NCBI RefSeq assembly: GCF_019352895.1
Contig: NZ_JAAAFX010000004.1
Span: forward strand, 646,214-710,213
Source of the DNA: Variovorax boronicumulans
GTDB lineage: Bacteria > Pseudomonadota > Gammaproteobacteria > Burkholderiales > Burkholderiaceae_C
Length of the DNA stretch: 64,000 nt
Direction of reading: 5' to 3'
The notes beneath the pieces are model-generated. The model did no database searches. It had not been told where the DNA came from and saw only the letters and a list, made by a program, of their open reading frames with translations. Below are positions 48,836 through 59,416 of the stretch, one piece after another. Both the position numbers and the translations under genes were made by a program. Each line of letters opens with the position of its first letter. Position 1 is the stretch's first letter.

Positions 48836-48928
48836 GGACGCCTGAGGCGAAACAAGAGCGAAAACGCGGGGCATCACGGTGGCGACAGCACATCGGCGCC
48901 CCACTGCCTAAAATGAAGGCCCACTACG

Positions 48929-48948
48929 TGACGTTTACGTAAACGTCA
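48929..48948. promoter_or_regulatory. Perfect palindromic operator, LiuR type
   Basis: TGACGTTTACGTAAACGTCA is an exact 20-bp palindrome. Its core TTTACGTAAACG agrees with the motif known for LiuR regulators. It lies 94 bp upstream of the MerR gene and 8 bp before the start codon of the hydrolase gene, so it should control both. Confidence 0.78.
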
Positions 48949-48955
48949 ATCTTAC

Positions 48956-50029
48956 ATGAACCTCCTCGAACGCGAACTCCACTACCCCCTCGGCGACCGG
49001 CTGCCGGCGCCCGGCGAAACGGTCGAGGTCGCACCCGGCGTGCGCTGGATCCGCATGCGCCTGCCCTTCGCGCTCGACCATATCAACCTCTGGCTGATGC
49101 GCGACACGCTCGACGGCGTCGAAGGCTGGACCGTGGTGGACTGCTGCATCGCGCGCGAAGAGGCCAAGGCGCAGTGGGAGCAGGTGTTCGACACCCAGCT
49201 CGACGGGCTGCCGATCCTGCGCGTGATCGTGACGCACATGCACCCCGACCACGTCGGGCTCGCACAGTGGCTCTGCGAGCGCTGGAAAGTGGCGCTGTGG
49301 ATGAGCGCCACCGACTACTACGTGGCGCGCAACCTCACCAGCCCCAACGGCATGGACAACGCCGCCGGCGGCGACGTCGCGGCGCGCTTCTTCGCCTCGC
49401 ACGGCCTGGTCGATGCCGACGCGGTCGAGAAGATCCGCTCGCGCGCCGACTACTACCGCAACATGGTGCCCGGTGTGCCGCCGAGCTATGTGCGGCTGAT
49501 GGACGGCGGCACCGTCACCATCGGCGGCCAGGCCTGGCGCTGCATCAGCGGCTACGGCCATTCCTTCGAGCACATCGCGCTGTACTGCGAGGCGCTCAAT
49601 GTGCTGATCGGCGGCGACATGATGCTGCCGCGCATCTCGACCAACGTGAGCGTGCAGGCCGACGAGCCCGAGGCGGACTCGCTGCGCCTGTTCCTCGACA
49701 GCATCGCGCGCTTCCGCACGCTGCCGGTCGACGTGCTGGCGCTGCCCTCTCACGGCAAGCCCTTCACCGGCGTGCACCGGCGCGTCGAGCAGCTCGAGGA
49801 GCACCACCGCGACCGCCTGGCCGAGCTGCTGGCCGGCTGCAGCGCGCGCGCGCTGAGCGCCGCCGACGGCGTGCCGATCATGTTCAAGCGCGAGCTCGAC
49901 CTGCACCAGCTGACCTTCGCGATGGGCGAGACCATCGCGCACTTCCACCTGCTGTGGCATGCAGGCCAGTTGCGCCGCACGCTGGGCGCCGACGGCATCT
50001 ACCGCTTCAGCCTGCCCTCGGCCGCCTGA
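48956..50029 (+). CDS. Metallo-beta-lactamase-fold hydrolase
   Basis: 357 residues. The zinc motif is THMHPDHVG, with later ligands in SGYGHSFEH, IGGDMML and LPSHGKPF. A C-terminal helical domain (about 265-350) resembles the winged-helix end of the LACTB2/RNase Z-like hydrolases of this type. Substrate unknown; regulation by a LiuR-like factor suggests an acyl-CoA or thioester. Its ATG is only 8 bp from the operator, so the transcript is nearly leaderless or the operator overlaps the leader. Confidence 0.87.
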   Translation: MNLLERELHYPLGDRLPAPGETVEVAPGVRWIRMRLPFALDHINLWLMRDTLDGVEGWTVVDCCIAREEAKAQWEQVFDTQLDGLPILRVIVTHMHPDHVGLAQWLCERWKVALWMSATDYYVARNLTSPNGMDNAAGGDVAARFFASHGLVDADAVEKIRSRADYYRNMVPGVPPSYVRLMDGGTVTIGGQAWRCISGYGHSFEHIALYCEALNVLIGGDMMLPRISTNVSVQADEPEADSLRLFLDSIARFRTLPVDVLALPSHGKPFTGVHRRVEQLEEHHRDRLAELLAGCSARALSAADGVPIMFKRELDLHQLTFAMGETIAHFHLLWHAGQLRRTLGADGIYRFSLPSAA

Positions 50030-50076
50030 GGCCACGGCGCCGCGGCGACGCGGCGCCGTGGCATGCTCGGCGCTGC

Positions 50077-51405
50077 ATGAACGACACCCTCTCCCGCCTG
50101 CGCGGCGGCCAGCTTCACGGCGCCAGGCGGCTCGCGCTGCGCGAAGGCCTCACGACCTTTCCGCGCGAGATCTTCGCGCTGGCCGACACCCTCGAGATCC
50201 TCGACCTCTCGGGCAATGCGCTGGACGCGCTGCCCGAGGACCTGCACCGCCTGCACAGGCTGCGCGTGCTCTTCTGTTCCGACAACCGCTTCACCGTGCT
50301 GCCCGAAAGCCTGGGCCGCTGCGCGCAGCTCGAGATGGTCGGCTTCAAGGCCAACCGCATCGCCGAAGTGCCCGCGTCTTCGCTGCCGCCGCGGCTGCGC
50401 TGGCTGATCCTGAGCGACAACGCGGTCGAACACCTGCCCGATGCACTCGGCCGGCGCCATCGGCTGCAGAAGCTCATGCTGGCCGGCAACCGGCTGCAGG
50501 CGCTGCCGGCCACGCTGGCGGGCTGCGACCGGCTGGAGCTGCTGCGCATCGCGGCCAACCGCTTCGACACCCTGCCCGCGTGGCTGACGCGGCTCCCGCG
50601 CCTGAGCTGGCTGGCCTTCGGCGGCAACCCGCTGAATGCAGCGCGTGAAGCCGCGGTGCTGGCCGCGCCGCCGCTGCCGGCCATCGACTGGCAGGCGCTG
50701 GCCGTGCACGAGGTCGTGGGTCAAGGTGCGTCGGGCGTGATCCATCGCGCCACCTGGGCCGATGCGCCGGGCGGCGCACGCCAGGTCGCACTCAAGCTGT
50801 TCAAGGGCACGCTCACCAGCGACGGCGCGCCGCAGAGCGAACTGGCCGCGAGCCTGGCGGCTGGCGCGCACCGCCACCGCATCGGCGCCGAAGGGCGGCT
50901 CGCGGGCCACCCCGAGGGCACGGAAGGCCTGGTGATGCCTTGGGTCGACGCGCGCTTCGGCACGCTCGCCGGCCCGCCCAGCTTCGACAGCTGCACCCGC
51001 GACGTCTATGCCGAAGGCAAGCGCATCGCGCCCGAGGCCGCGCTGCGGCTGGCACGCGGCATCGCCGAGGCCGTGGCCGATCTGCATGCGCGCGGCCTGC
51101 TGCACGGCGACCTGTACGGCCACAACATCCTGTGGCGCGCCGACGGCGAGGCGCGGCTGGGCGATCTGGGGGCGGCCTCCTTCCTGGTGGAGGGAACCGC
51201 GGCGCTGCAAGGCCTCGAGGCCCGCGCCTTCGGCTGCCTGGCCGAGGAACTGCTTCACCACAGCGATCCGGCGGCCCCGTTGCTCGCGCCCCTGGCCGCG
51301 GTGGCCGCGCGCTGCCTGCAGCCCGACGCGGCCGCGCGCCCGGCCTTCGACGAGATCGTGCGCGCCCTGGCTGGCACCTTGGCGACGGCGCCCGCCGCAG
51401 GCTGA
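50077..51405 (+). CDS. Leucine-rich-repeat protein kinase
   Basis: 442 residues with two parts. Residues 17-190 are about seven leucine-rich repeats of the L..LxL..N.L..LP type. Residues 211-440 are a eukaryotic-type kinase: glycine loop VGQGASGVIHRA (214-225), Lys240 in VALKLFK, a likely helix-C Glu255, catalytic HGDLYGHN (343-350, Asp345) and DLG (363-365) in place of DFG. All key residues are there, so activity is plausible, although HGD replaces HRD. No signal or membrane segment is seen. It lies 48 bp after the hydrolase gene. Known annotations call it an LRR-containing protein kinase; targets are not known. Confidence 0.88.
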   Translation: MNDTLSRLRGGQLHGARRLALREGLTTFPREIFALADTLEILDLSGNALDALPEDLHRLHRLRVLFCSDNRFTVLPESLGRCAQLEMVGFKANRIAEVPASSLPPRLRWLILSDNAVEHLPDALGRRHRLQKLMLAGNRLQALPATLAGCDRLELLRIAANRFDTLPAWLTRLPRLSWLAFGGNPLNAAREAAVLAAPPLPAIDWQALAVHEVVGQGASGVIHRATWADAPGGARQVALKLFKGTLTSDGAPQSELAASLAAGAHRHRIGAEGRLAGHPEGTEGLVMPWVDARFGTLAGPPSFDSCTRDVYAEGKRIAPEAALRLARGIAEAVADLHARGLLHGDLYGHNILWRADGEARLGDLGAASFLVEGTAALQGLEARAFGCLAEELLHHSDPAAPLLAPLAAVAARCLQPDAAARPAFDEIVRALAGTLATAPAAG

Positions 51406-51462
51406 CACTAAGCTGCACCGCCGCCGCTCGACGGCGTGATCGACGTTTTCAGGAGACATCGC

Positions 51463-52233
51463 ATGGACACCAGCCAACTCTTTTCCCTGCAAGGCCGCAG
51501 CGCGCTCATCACCGGCGGCTCGCGCGGCATCGGCCGCATGATCGCCGAGGGCTTCCTCGCCCAGGGCGCCCGCGTCTACATCTCGGCCCGCAAGGCCGCG
51601 GCCTGCGACCAGACCGCCAAGGAGCTGTCGGCCTTCGGCACCTGCATCTCGCTGCCGGGCGACGTGTCGACCGTGGAAGGCGCGCATGCGCTGGTCGCGG
51701 CCTATGCCAAGCACGAGGACTCGCTCGACATCCTGGTCAACAACGCCGGCGCGGCCTGGGGTGCGCCCTATGCGGAGTTCCCGGAGAGCGGCTGGGACAA
51801 GGTGGTCGACCTCAACCTCAAGGCGCCCTTCTTCCTGACCCAGGCACTCACGCCCATGCTCAAGAAGGCCGCCACCGACCACCTGGCCAAGGTGATCCAC
51901 ATCGCTTCGATCGACGGCCTGTCGGTGAACCCGCAGGAAACCTATTCCTACGCGGCCAGCAAGGCCGGCTTGGTGCACCTCACGCGCCGCATGGCGCTGC
52001 ACCTGGCGCCCGAGCGCATCGCCGTGAGCGCGATCGCCCCCGGCGCCTTTGCATCGGACATGAACAAGGACGCGCGCGACCACGGCGACGAGGTCAAGGC
52101 CCGCATCCCGGCCGGCCGCATCGGCACGCCCGAGGACATGGCCGGCGCGGCCATCTTCCTGGCCTCGCGCGCCGGCGACTACGTGATGGGCGCGACGCTG
52201 GTGGTCGACGGCGGGGTGATGTACACGCGCTAG
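51463..52233 (+). CDS. Short-chain dehydrogenase/reductase
   Basis: 256 residues. Cofactor motif TGGSRGIG near residue 18, NNAG at about 88, catalytic Ser in HIASIDG and YxxxK in YSYAASKAG. The Arg after the second strand (SARKAAA) suggests NADP. The start at 51463 has AGGAG 7 bp upstream; the longer frame is rejected. Its last four bases overlap the end of the opposing gene. Substrate unknown. Confidence 0.9.
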   Translation: MDTSQLFSLQGRSALITGGSRGIGRMIAEGFLAQGARVYISARKAAACDQTAKELSAFGTCISLPGDVSTVEGAHALVAAYAKHEDSLDILVNNAGAAWGAPYAEFPESGWDKVVDLNLKAPFFLTQALTPMLKKAATDHLAKVIHIASIDGLSVNPQETYSYAASKAGLVHLTRRMALHLAPERIAVSAIAPGAFASDMNKDARDHGDEVKARIPAGRIGTPEDMAGAAIFLASRAGDYVMGATLVVDGGVMYTR

Positions 52234-52799
52234 TTGCAGACCACGGTGGTGCCCACGGGCCGGCAGGTCCGGCCGTCGGGCCGCGTGTAGCGGTCGAGCT
52301 TGCCGGCGTTGTCGTAGTGGTTGCCCTGGGTGTCGTTGCAGCCCGAGGGGCCGCAGTTGCGGATGCGCGGGCGCATGTCCTGCGGCCGCTGCGGCCGCGA
52401 CGGGACCACGGCGGGCGGGTACCAGGCCTCGGCCGCGGCCCGTTCCCTTTCCTTTTCCCGTTCGCGCTCGGCCGCGCGCGATTCATCGCCGCGGCGGTCC
52501 AGCACGATCGGCCCGCCCGGCGGCGCCGCGGGCGGCATGGCCGCCTCGACCGTCTCGCGCTGCAGCCGGCTCGCCCGTTCCACGCTGTCGAGCTGCTCCT
52601 GCCGGCGCGCGCCCTCGGGCTCGCTGCGGCGCTCGGTGGCCTCGATGCCCTGCACCGTCTCGGCGCGCCGCGTCTCGGCGGGGCAGGCGGAATCGGTATA
52701 GCTCACGCGGCCGGCCGCGTCGACACAGCGCATGACCTGCGCGGTGGCCGGCACAGCGAGGCCGATCGACAGAAGGCAGAGCGCGAGAAGACGTTTCAT
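52230..52799 (-). CDS. DUF4124-domain exported protein
   Basis: 189 residues. Sec signal KRLLALCLLSIGLAVPATAQ, then the DUF4124 pattern VMRCVDAAGRVSYTDSACP. The middle is a charged coiled-coil-like stretch (AEREREKERERAAAEAW), and the end has several Cys (NCGPSGCND, RTCRPVGTTVVCN). Function unknown; such proteins are common in the betaproteobacterial envelope. Confidence 0.8.
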   Translation of the reverse strand: MKRLLALCLLSIGLAVPATAQVMRCVDAAGRVSYTDSACPAETRRAETVQGIEATERRSEPEGARRQEQLDSVERASRLQRETVEAAMPPAAPPGGPIVLDRRGDESRAAEREREKERERAAAEAWYPPAVVPSRPQRPQDMRPRIRNCGPSGCNDTQGNHYDNAGKLDRYTRPDGRTCRPVGTTVVCN

Positions 52800-52870
52800 G
52801 GCGACCCCATGGAAAGGCAGGATGCGGCGCAGCCGCACCCCCCATTCTGACCAAGGATCAAGCCGGGCGC

Positions 52871-53004
52871 GAGAACGCGTGAAGGAACCGTCGCGAGCGC
52901 CCCGAGCCTGCCGCAGCCGCGCTCGGGACCGGCGCCGCACTCCCGTGCGGTGAGCACCGCAGGTGCGGGATCGGGGTGCGCAGCAGGTTCATTCGCGCGT
53001 TCTC
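52871..53004. repeat. Structured 134-bp intergenic element with inverted ends
   Basis: Ends GAGAACGCG and CGCGTTCTC are exact inverted 9-mers. Between them are three hairpins, among them CCCGAGC...GCTCGGG and CCGCAC-TCCC-GTGCGG. The right end overlaps the stop of the dehydratase gene. It may be the terminator region of that gene or a small miniature element. Confidence 0.5.
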
Positions 53005-54865
53005 AATGGTTGTCGCGCGGGATGCCGTACGTGGCGTGGATCTTCTGGTACTTCACCGCCGGCTTGAGCACCATGCCCTCCGACAGCTCGCCGATCACGC
53101 CGCGCTGGATCTCCTGCCACGGCGTCTGGCTCGGCGGGAAGGCGTAGCCGCCCGCGGCGTCGAGCTTGGCGCGGCGCTGGGCCAGTTCCTCGTCCGACAC
53201 CAGCATGTTGGCGGTGCGCTTCTTCAAATCGATGCGCACCCGGTCGCCGGTCTTGAGCAGCGCCAGCGCGCCGCCCGTGGCCGCCTCGGGCGAGGCGTTG
53301 AGGATCGAGGGCGAGCCCGAGGTGCCCGACTGGCGGCCGTCGCCGATGCAGGGCAGCGCGGTGATGCCCTTCTTCAGCAGGTAGCTGGGCGCACGCATGT
53401 TCACTACCTCGGCCGCGCCGGGGTAGCCCACCGGGCCCACGCCGCGCATGAACAGCACGCTGTGCTCGTCGATCTTCATCTTCGGATCGTCGATGCGCGC
53501 GTGGTAGTCCTCGGGGCCGTCGAACACCACGGCCGTGCCTTCGAAGGCCATCGGGTCGGCCGGGTTCTCGAGGTAGCGCTGGTGGAACTCGGGGCCGATC
53601 ACGCTGGTCTTCATGATCGCGGAGTCGAACAGGTTGCCCTTGAAGTTGAGGAAGCCGGCGTTCTTCTTCATCGGCTTGGCGTAGGGGAAGATCACCTTCC
53701 GGTCTTCGGTGAAGCGGCCCTTGCAGTTGTCGACCAGCGTCTTGCCGTTGACCGTGAGCGCAGGCTGGATCAGGTCCTTGCCGATCAGCTCGGCCACCAC
53801 GGCCGGCACGCCGCCCGCGCGGTAGTAGTCCTCGCCCAGGTACTCGCCGGCCGGCTGCAGGTTGACCAGCAGCGGGATCTTGTAGCCGTGCTTCTCCCAG
53901 TCGGACGTGTGCAGCTCGACGCCGATGTGGCGCGCGATCGCGTTCAGGTGGATCGGGGCGTTGGTCGAGCCGCCGATGGCCGAGTTCACGACGATCGCGT
54001 TCTCGAAGGCCGCGCGGGTCATGATGTCCGAAGGCTTGAGGTTCTCGCGCACCATCTCAACGATGCGCCGGCCCGTCATGTAGGCCATCTCCTGGCGGTC
54101 GCGGTAGGGCGCGGGAATGGCCGCGCTGCCCGGCAGCGTCATGCCCAGTGCCTCGGCCAGTGAATTCATGGTCGAGGCCGTGCCCATGGTGTTGCAGTGG
54201 CCGGTCGAGGGGGCCGACGAGGCCACCAGCTTGAGGAAGCCCTTGTCGTCGATCTCGCCCGCGGCCAGCAGCTCGCGCGCCTTCCAGACGATGGTGCCCG
54301 AGCCGGTGCGCTCGCCCTTGTACCAGCCGTTGAGCATCGGGCCCGAGTTGAGCGCGATGGCCGGGATGTCGACCGTGGCGGCTGCCATCAGCTGGGCCGG
54401 CGTGGTCTTGTCGCAGCCGGTGGTCAGCACCACGCCGTCGATCGGATAGCCGTAGAGGATCTCGACCAGCGAGAGGTACTGCAGGTTGCGGTCCAGCGAG
54501 GCCGTGGGCCGCTTGCAGGTCTCCTGAATCGGGTGGATCGGGAACTCGAAGGCGATGCCGCCCGCGTCGCGGATGCCTTCGCGCGTGCGCTCGGCCAGCA
54601 CCAGGTGGTGGCGGTTGCAGGGCGCGATGTCCGAGCCGGTCTGCGCGATGCCGATGATCGGGCGGCCCGACTGCAGTTCGTCGAGGCCCAGGCCGAAGTT
54701 CATGGTGCGCTCGATGTAGAGCGCGGTCATGTCGGTGTTGGCGGGGTTGTCGAACCAGGCCTGCGAACGCAGCTTCTGCGGTGCCGCCTTCTTGACCGCG
54801 GACTTCTTCTTCGTCGCTGCCGCGCTCTTCGACGCCGGTTTCGCCGTGGGGTTCTTGTTGCTCAT
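53003..54865 (-). CDS. IlvD/Edd-family sugar-acid dehydratase (arabonate/xylonate type)
   Basis: 620 residues. Iron-sulfur ligands lie in [16 protein letters not shown] and [10 protein letters not shown]. The sequence is closer to L-arabonate, D-xylonate and related aldonate dehydratases than to IlvD of branched-chain synthesis, as judged by [17 protein letters not shown] and [24 protein letters not shown] Lys/Ala/Ser-rich tail of about 30 residues precedes the enzyme proper. It lies 2 bp after a DenD-like gene and opposite a CUT1 sugar importer, so it acts on an imported sugar acid. Confidence 0.9.
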   Translation of the reverse strand: MSNKNPTAKPASKSAAATKKKSAVKKAAPQKLRSQAWFDNPANTDMTALYIERTMNFGLGLDELQSGRPIIGIAQTGSDIAPCNRHHLVLAERTREGIRDAGGIAFEFPIHPIQETCKRPTASLDRNLQYLSLVEILYGYPIDGVVLTTGCDKTTPAQLMAAATVDIPAIALNSGPMLNGWYKGERTGSGTIVWKARELLAAGEIDDKGFLKLVASSAPSTGHCNTMGTASTMNSLAEALGMTLPGSAAIPAPYRDRQEMAYMTGRRIVEMVRENLKPSDIMTRAAFENAIVVNSAIGGSTNAPIHLNAIARHIGVELHTSDWEKHGYKIPLLVNLQPAGEYLGEDYYRAGGVPAVVAELIGKDLIQPALTVNGKTLVDNCKGRFTEDRKVIFPYAKPMKKNAGFLNFKGNLFDSAIMKTSVIGPEFHQRYLENPADPMAFEGTAVVFDGPEDYHARIDDPKMKIDEHSVLFMRGVGPVGYPGAAEVVNMRAPSYLLKKGITALPCIGDGRQSGTSGSPSILNASPEAATGGALALLKTGDRVRIDLKKRTANMLVSDEELAQRRAKLDAAGGYAFPPSQTPWQEIQRGVIGELSEGMVLKPAVKYQKIHATYGIPRDNH

Positions 54866-54867
54866 TT

Positions 54868-55884
54868 TCAGGACATGCCTTTCAGGGTTTCGGCTGCGTT
54901 CGGCAGCGCTTTGCAATCTTCGATGTAGAGCCGGATGATGTCGGCGAAGTTGTCGTGCGGATGCAGGCCCAGCCCGGCCGCGCGCACCGCGGTCGAGCCG
55001 CTGGGCCAGTTGGCCACGATGCCCGCCACGCGCTCGTCGCGCTCGAAGCGCACCAGCGCACGCACCTTGGCACCGGCCACTTCCTCCAGCGCGTCGAGCA
55101 TGTCGGCCACGCGCACGTTGAGCCCCGGCAGGTTGAGCGCGGTGCGGCCCACGAAGGCCTCGCGCGTGGCTTCGTAGACCGCGATCAGGCCTTCGACGGT
55201 GCGGGTGGGCGAGGCCATCGGGTGCGAGACCTCGGGCGACACCGGGCAGATCGATTCCACGCCCGCCAGTGGCTCGCGGATGATGCCGCTGAAGAAGGAC
55301 GAGGCCGCGCCGTTGGGCTTGCCGGGGCGCACGGTCACGGTCATGAGCCGCGCCGCGCGGCCGTCGATGTAGCCCTTGCGCGTGTAGTCGGCGATCAGGT
55401 GCTCGCAGATCAGCTTCTGCGTGCCGTAGGAGGTCTGCGGCGTGGGCAGCGTGTCGTCGGCCACCAGCTTGGGGAAGGGGATGGCCGGGTCGGGCCCGAA
55501 CACCGCGACCGAACTCGAGAACACGAAGCGCGTGACCTTGCCGCCGGTGTTGAAGTTGGCGCGCAGCGCGTCGAGCAGCGCGCGCGTGCTGTCGAGGTTG
55601 GAGCGCAGGCCCAGGTCGAAGTCGGCCTCGCACTCGCCCGACACCGCCGAGGCCAGGTGGAAGATGCCGTCGAAGGCCTCGGTCTTGAGCGCCTCGGTCT
55701 GGCCGAGCAGCGGGCCGGTGCGGGCCTCGACGCGTGCGTCGACCAGGAGGTCGGCCGGCGGGGGCGCGATGTCGGTCAGCACGATGCGCTCGATGCGCTG
55801 GCCCGCGAGCGTGCCGCGCGCGAGCAGGGTGCGCGCCAGGCGGGCGCCGAGAAAGCCGCCGCCGCCGGTGATCATCAGTTTCAT
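54868..55884 (-). CDS. denD: NAD-dependent epimerase/dehydratase-family protein (D-erythronate dehydrogenase DenD-like)
   Basis: 338 residues, extended SDR. Cofactor motif TGGGGFLG at residues 6-13, catalytic SSS and YGTQK, and [29 protein letters not shown], which is characteristic of the DenD group. DenD oxidises D-erythronate at C2; usual partners are OtnC and OtnI, which are absent here, whereas an aldonate dehydratase is next to it. The precise substrate is thus open. It overlaps the regulator gene by 4 bp. Confidence 0.82.
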   Translation of the reverse strand: MKLMITGGGGFLGARLARTLLARGTLAGQRIERIVLTDIAPPPADLLVDARVEARTGPLLGQTEALKTEAFDGIFHLASAVSGECEADFDLGLRSNLDSTRALLDALRANFNTGGKVTRFVFSSSVAVFGPDPAIPFPKLVADDTLPTPQTSYGTQKLICEHLIADYTRKGYIDGRAARLMTVTVRPGKPNGAASSFFSGIIREPLAGVESICPVSPEVSHPMASPTRTVEGLIAVYEATREAFVGRTALNLPGLNVRVADMLDALEEVAGAKVRALVRFERDERVAGIVANWPSGSTAVRAAGLGLHPHDNFADIIRLYIEDCKALPNAAETLKGMS

Positions 55885-56693
55885 GGGGTCTCCTTCAGGT
55901 GTTTGCTAGGGCTTGTGCGTGGTTTCGACGCCGCCTGCCGACGGCCGGCGATCACGCCGCCCTCGACCAGTCGGCGTTCGCCGGAAAGAATGTGCTCGGT
56001 GGCGCAGCGCCGCGCGCGGTCCGGATCGCGCGCGGCGATGGCCTCGACCATCGCGCGGTGCTCCAGCTGCACGGCCTGCATGAAGTCGAGCCGGCGCGCC
56101 TCGTTGCCGCGCGTGATGCGCATGCCTTCGCGCAGGTACTGCTCCAGAAAGCCCAGCAGCAGCCGGAACTGCGGGTTGCCGGTGGCCTCGCCGATCACGC
56201 GGTGGAAGGCCAGGTCCTCGGCCACGCCGTCCTGGCCGGCCGCGACCGCGGTGTCGATGGCCTTGAGCGCACGCCGCAGCGCCGCGATCTGGCTGCGCGT
56301 GGCGCGCTCGGCCGCCAGCGCGGCGATCTCGCCCTCGAGCACGCGCCGCACCTCGACCACATGCACCACGGCCTGGACCGAGCCCAGCACCATCGGGTCG
56401 AAGGCCAGCGGCTGGTTGAGCGGCGCCTGGGCGACGAACACGCCCGAGCCCTGGCGCGACACCACCAGTGCGCGCGACTTGAGCTGGTGCACGGCCTCGC
56501 GCACCACGGTGCGCGACACGCCGTGCTCGGTGGCCAGCTGCTGCTCGGTTGGCAGCCGATCGCCCGGGCGCAGCGCACCGGATTCGATCTGCGCGCCCAG
56601 CCGCAACGCCAGCCGATCGGACAGGCGATCGGCCACGCGACGGAGGGGCTCGGAGGGGGAGAGGGCCTGCACGGCAGTGGCGGTGTGGAGCAC
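55881..56693 (-). CDS. FadR-subfamily GntR transcriptional regulator
   Basis: 270 residues from the GTG at 56693; the frame stays open with a TTG at 56714, and neither has a good ribosome site, so the start is uncertain. The winged helix [36 protein letters not shown] is followed by an FCD domain with the metal-binding His and Asp pattern ([29 protein letters not shown]). Such proteins sense sugar acids or hydroxy acids. It leads the dehydratase operon and faces the importer operon, which it probably controls. Confidence 0.87.
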   Translation of the reverse strand: MLHTATAVQALSPSEPLRRVADRLSDRLALRLGAQIESGALRPGDRLPTEQQLATEHGVSRTVVREAVHQLKSRALVVSRQGSGVFVAQAPLNQPLAFDPMVLGSVQAVVHVVEVRRVLEGEIAALAAERATRSQIAALRRALKAIDTAVAAGQDGVAEDLAFHRVIGEATGNPQFRLLLGFLEQYLREGMRITRGNEARRLDFMQAVQLEHRAMVEAIAARDPDRARRCATEHILSGERRLVEGGVIAGRRQAASKPRTSPSKHLKETP

Positions 56694-56695
56694 AG

Positions 56696-56714
56696 TTATC
56701 AGGTGATCATACAA
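56696..56714. promoter_or_regulatory. Possible FadR/GntR operator
   Basis: TTATCAGGTGATCATACAA holds TGATCA next to a GTAT/ATAC-type half-site (TTGTATGATCA on the minus strand). It lies just ahead of the regulator gene in the shared upstream region. The second half-site is poor. Confidence 0.35.
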
Positions 56715-56842
56715 ATCTACAGGGGTTTTCTCCTACCGGTTTGCCCTGATACCGGAGCAAGGATGCAGTGTCGATACTGCGCTGGCTGCGATGCGGAGGT
56801 CTCCGAGTCGCGCCCTTCTTTGCGATCTTGAGGACTCCTTGC

Positions 56843-57916
<1,074 letters not shown>

Positions 57917-57978
57917 GCGCCAGCCCTCCCCTCTTTTTCAGCCCCCCGGTTCGCTTACCTACAACGAAGGAGACATCC

Positions 57979-59307
57979 ATGAGTGATTTCAATCGCCGCA
58001 AGTTTCTAGAAGGTTCCGCCGGCGTCGCCGCAGCCGCGACCATCGGCACGGGGACGGCCTTGTTCGCCCCGTTCGCGCAGGCCCAGACGCTGAGCTTCAA
58101 GCCGGAGAAGGGCGCCAAGCTGCGCGTGCTGCGCTGGAGCCGCTTCGTGCAGGGCGACATCGACGCCTACATGGCCAACGTCAAGAAGTTCACCGAGACC
58201 ACCGGCGTCGAGGTGCGCGTGGACAACGAAGGCTGGGAGGACGTGCGTCCCAAGGCCGCGGTGGCGGCCAACACCGGCGCCGGCCCGGACATCATCCTGT
58301 CGACCAACGACGACGCCAACCTCTACCCCGACAAGCTGCTCGACGTGACCGACCTGGCCGAGTACCTGGGCAAGAAGTACGGCGGCTGGTACCCCGCGGG
58401 CGAGACCTTCATGCGCCCCGACGGCAAGCGCTGGCTGGGCCTGCCCCTGGGCGCCTCGGGCTCGCTGATCGTCTACCGCGAGAGCATGGTCAAGGCGGCC
58501 GGCTTCGATGCCTTCCCCAAGACCACCGACGACTTTCTCAAGCTCTACAAGGCGCTCAAGGAAAAGGGCACGCCGGGCGGCATGGCGCTGGGCAACGCGA
58601 CCGGCGACAGCACCTGGTGCAACTGGCTGATCTGGTCGCACGGCGGCAAGCTGGTCGACAAGACCAACAAGGTGGTGATCGACAGCCCCGAGACGATCAA
58701 GGCGCTGGAGTACGGCAAGGAGCTCTACGCGAACTTCATCCCCGGCACGCTGTCGTGGCTGGACCCGAACAACAACAAGGCCTTCCTCGACGGCCAGATC
58801 AGCGTCACGAACAACGGCATCTCGGTCTATTACGCGGCCAAGAACTCGCCCGACCCCAAGCTCAAGGAGATGGCCGCCGACATCAACCACGCGGTGTTCC
58901 CGATCGGGCCGGTGGGCGTGCCCACCGAGTCGCATCTGTTCTTCAACCAGATGATCATGAAGTACACCAAGTTTCCGCAGGCGGCCAAGGAGTTCCTGCG
59001 CTTCATGATGGAGAAGGAGCAGTTCGACCCCTGGCTGCAGGGCGGCGGCGGCTACGTGGCGCAGCCCCTGCGCTTCTACGAGAACAGCGCGATCTGGAGC
59101 TCGGACCCGAAGAACACGCCCTACCGCGACTCGGTGAAGAACCTGCGTCCGGCCGGCTACGACGGCAAGCTGGGCTACGCCTCGGCCGGCGCCGCGGCCG
59201 ACTTCATCATCCCGAACATGGTGGCCGAAGCCGCCAGCGGATCGAAGACGCCGAAGGAAGCCGCGGAGCGCGCGCAAAAACGCGCCGAGCGCTACTACAA
59301 GCTCTAA
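57979..59307 (+). CDS. ABC sugar importer substrate-binding protein, Tat-exported
   Basis: 442 residues. Twin-arginine signal FNRRKFLEGSAGVAAAATIG. The mature part is a CUT1-type binding protein (LRVLRWSRFVQGDIDAYMANVKKFTETTG; WLGLPLGASGSLIVYRESMVKAAGFDAFPKT). AAGGAG is 8 bp upstream of the start. It delivers the sugar or sugar acid to the permeases downstream. Tat export of binding proteins recurs in this window. Confidence 0.92.
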   Translation: MSDFNRRKFLEGSAGVAAAATIGTGTALFAPFAQAQTLSFKPEKGAKLRVLRWSRFVQGDIDAYMANVKKFTETTGVEVRVDNEGWEDVRPKAAVAANTGAGPDIILSTNDDANLYPDKLLDVTDLAEYLGKKYGGWYPAGETFMRPDGKRWLGLPLGASGSLIVYRESMVKAAGFDAFPKTTDDFLKLYKALKEKGTPGGMALGNATGDSTWCNWLIWSHGGKLVDKTNKVVIDSPETIKALEYGKELYANFIPGTLSWLDPNNNKAFLDGQISVTNNGISVYYAAKNSPDPKLKEMAADINHAVFPIGPVGVPTESHLFFNQMIMKYTKFPQAAKEFLRFMMEKEQFDPWLQGGGGYVAQPLRFYENSAIWSSDPKNTPYRDSVKNLRPAGYDGKLGYASAGAAADFIIPNMVAEAASGSKTPKEAAERAQKRAERYYKL

Positions 59308-59379
59308 AGAGCTCCCTCGCCCTCGGTTGTACCGGGGGCCTCGCGGGCCGGCCATGCCGGTTCCGCGCATTTCCTGAAA

Positions 59380-59400
59380 AGAGCCGGCGCACGCGGCTCT
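59380..59400 (+). terminator. Hairpin between binding protein and permease genes
   Basis: AGAGCCG-GCGCACG-CGGCTCT is a perfect 7-bp stem inside the operon. It probably protects the binding protein message or attenuates read-through; no T-run follows. Confidence 0.5.
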
Positions 59401-59416
59401 GTCCATTGAGGGTCTC

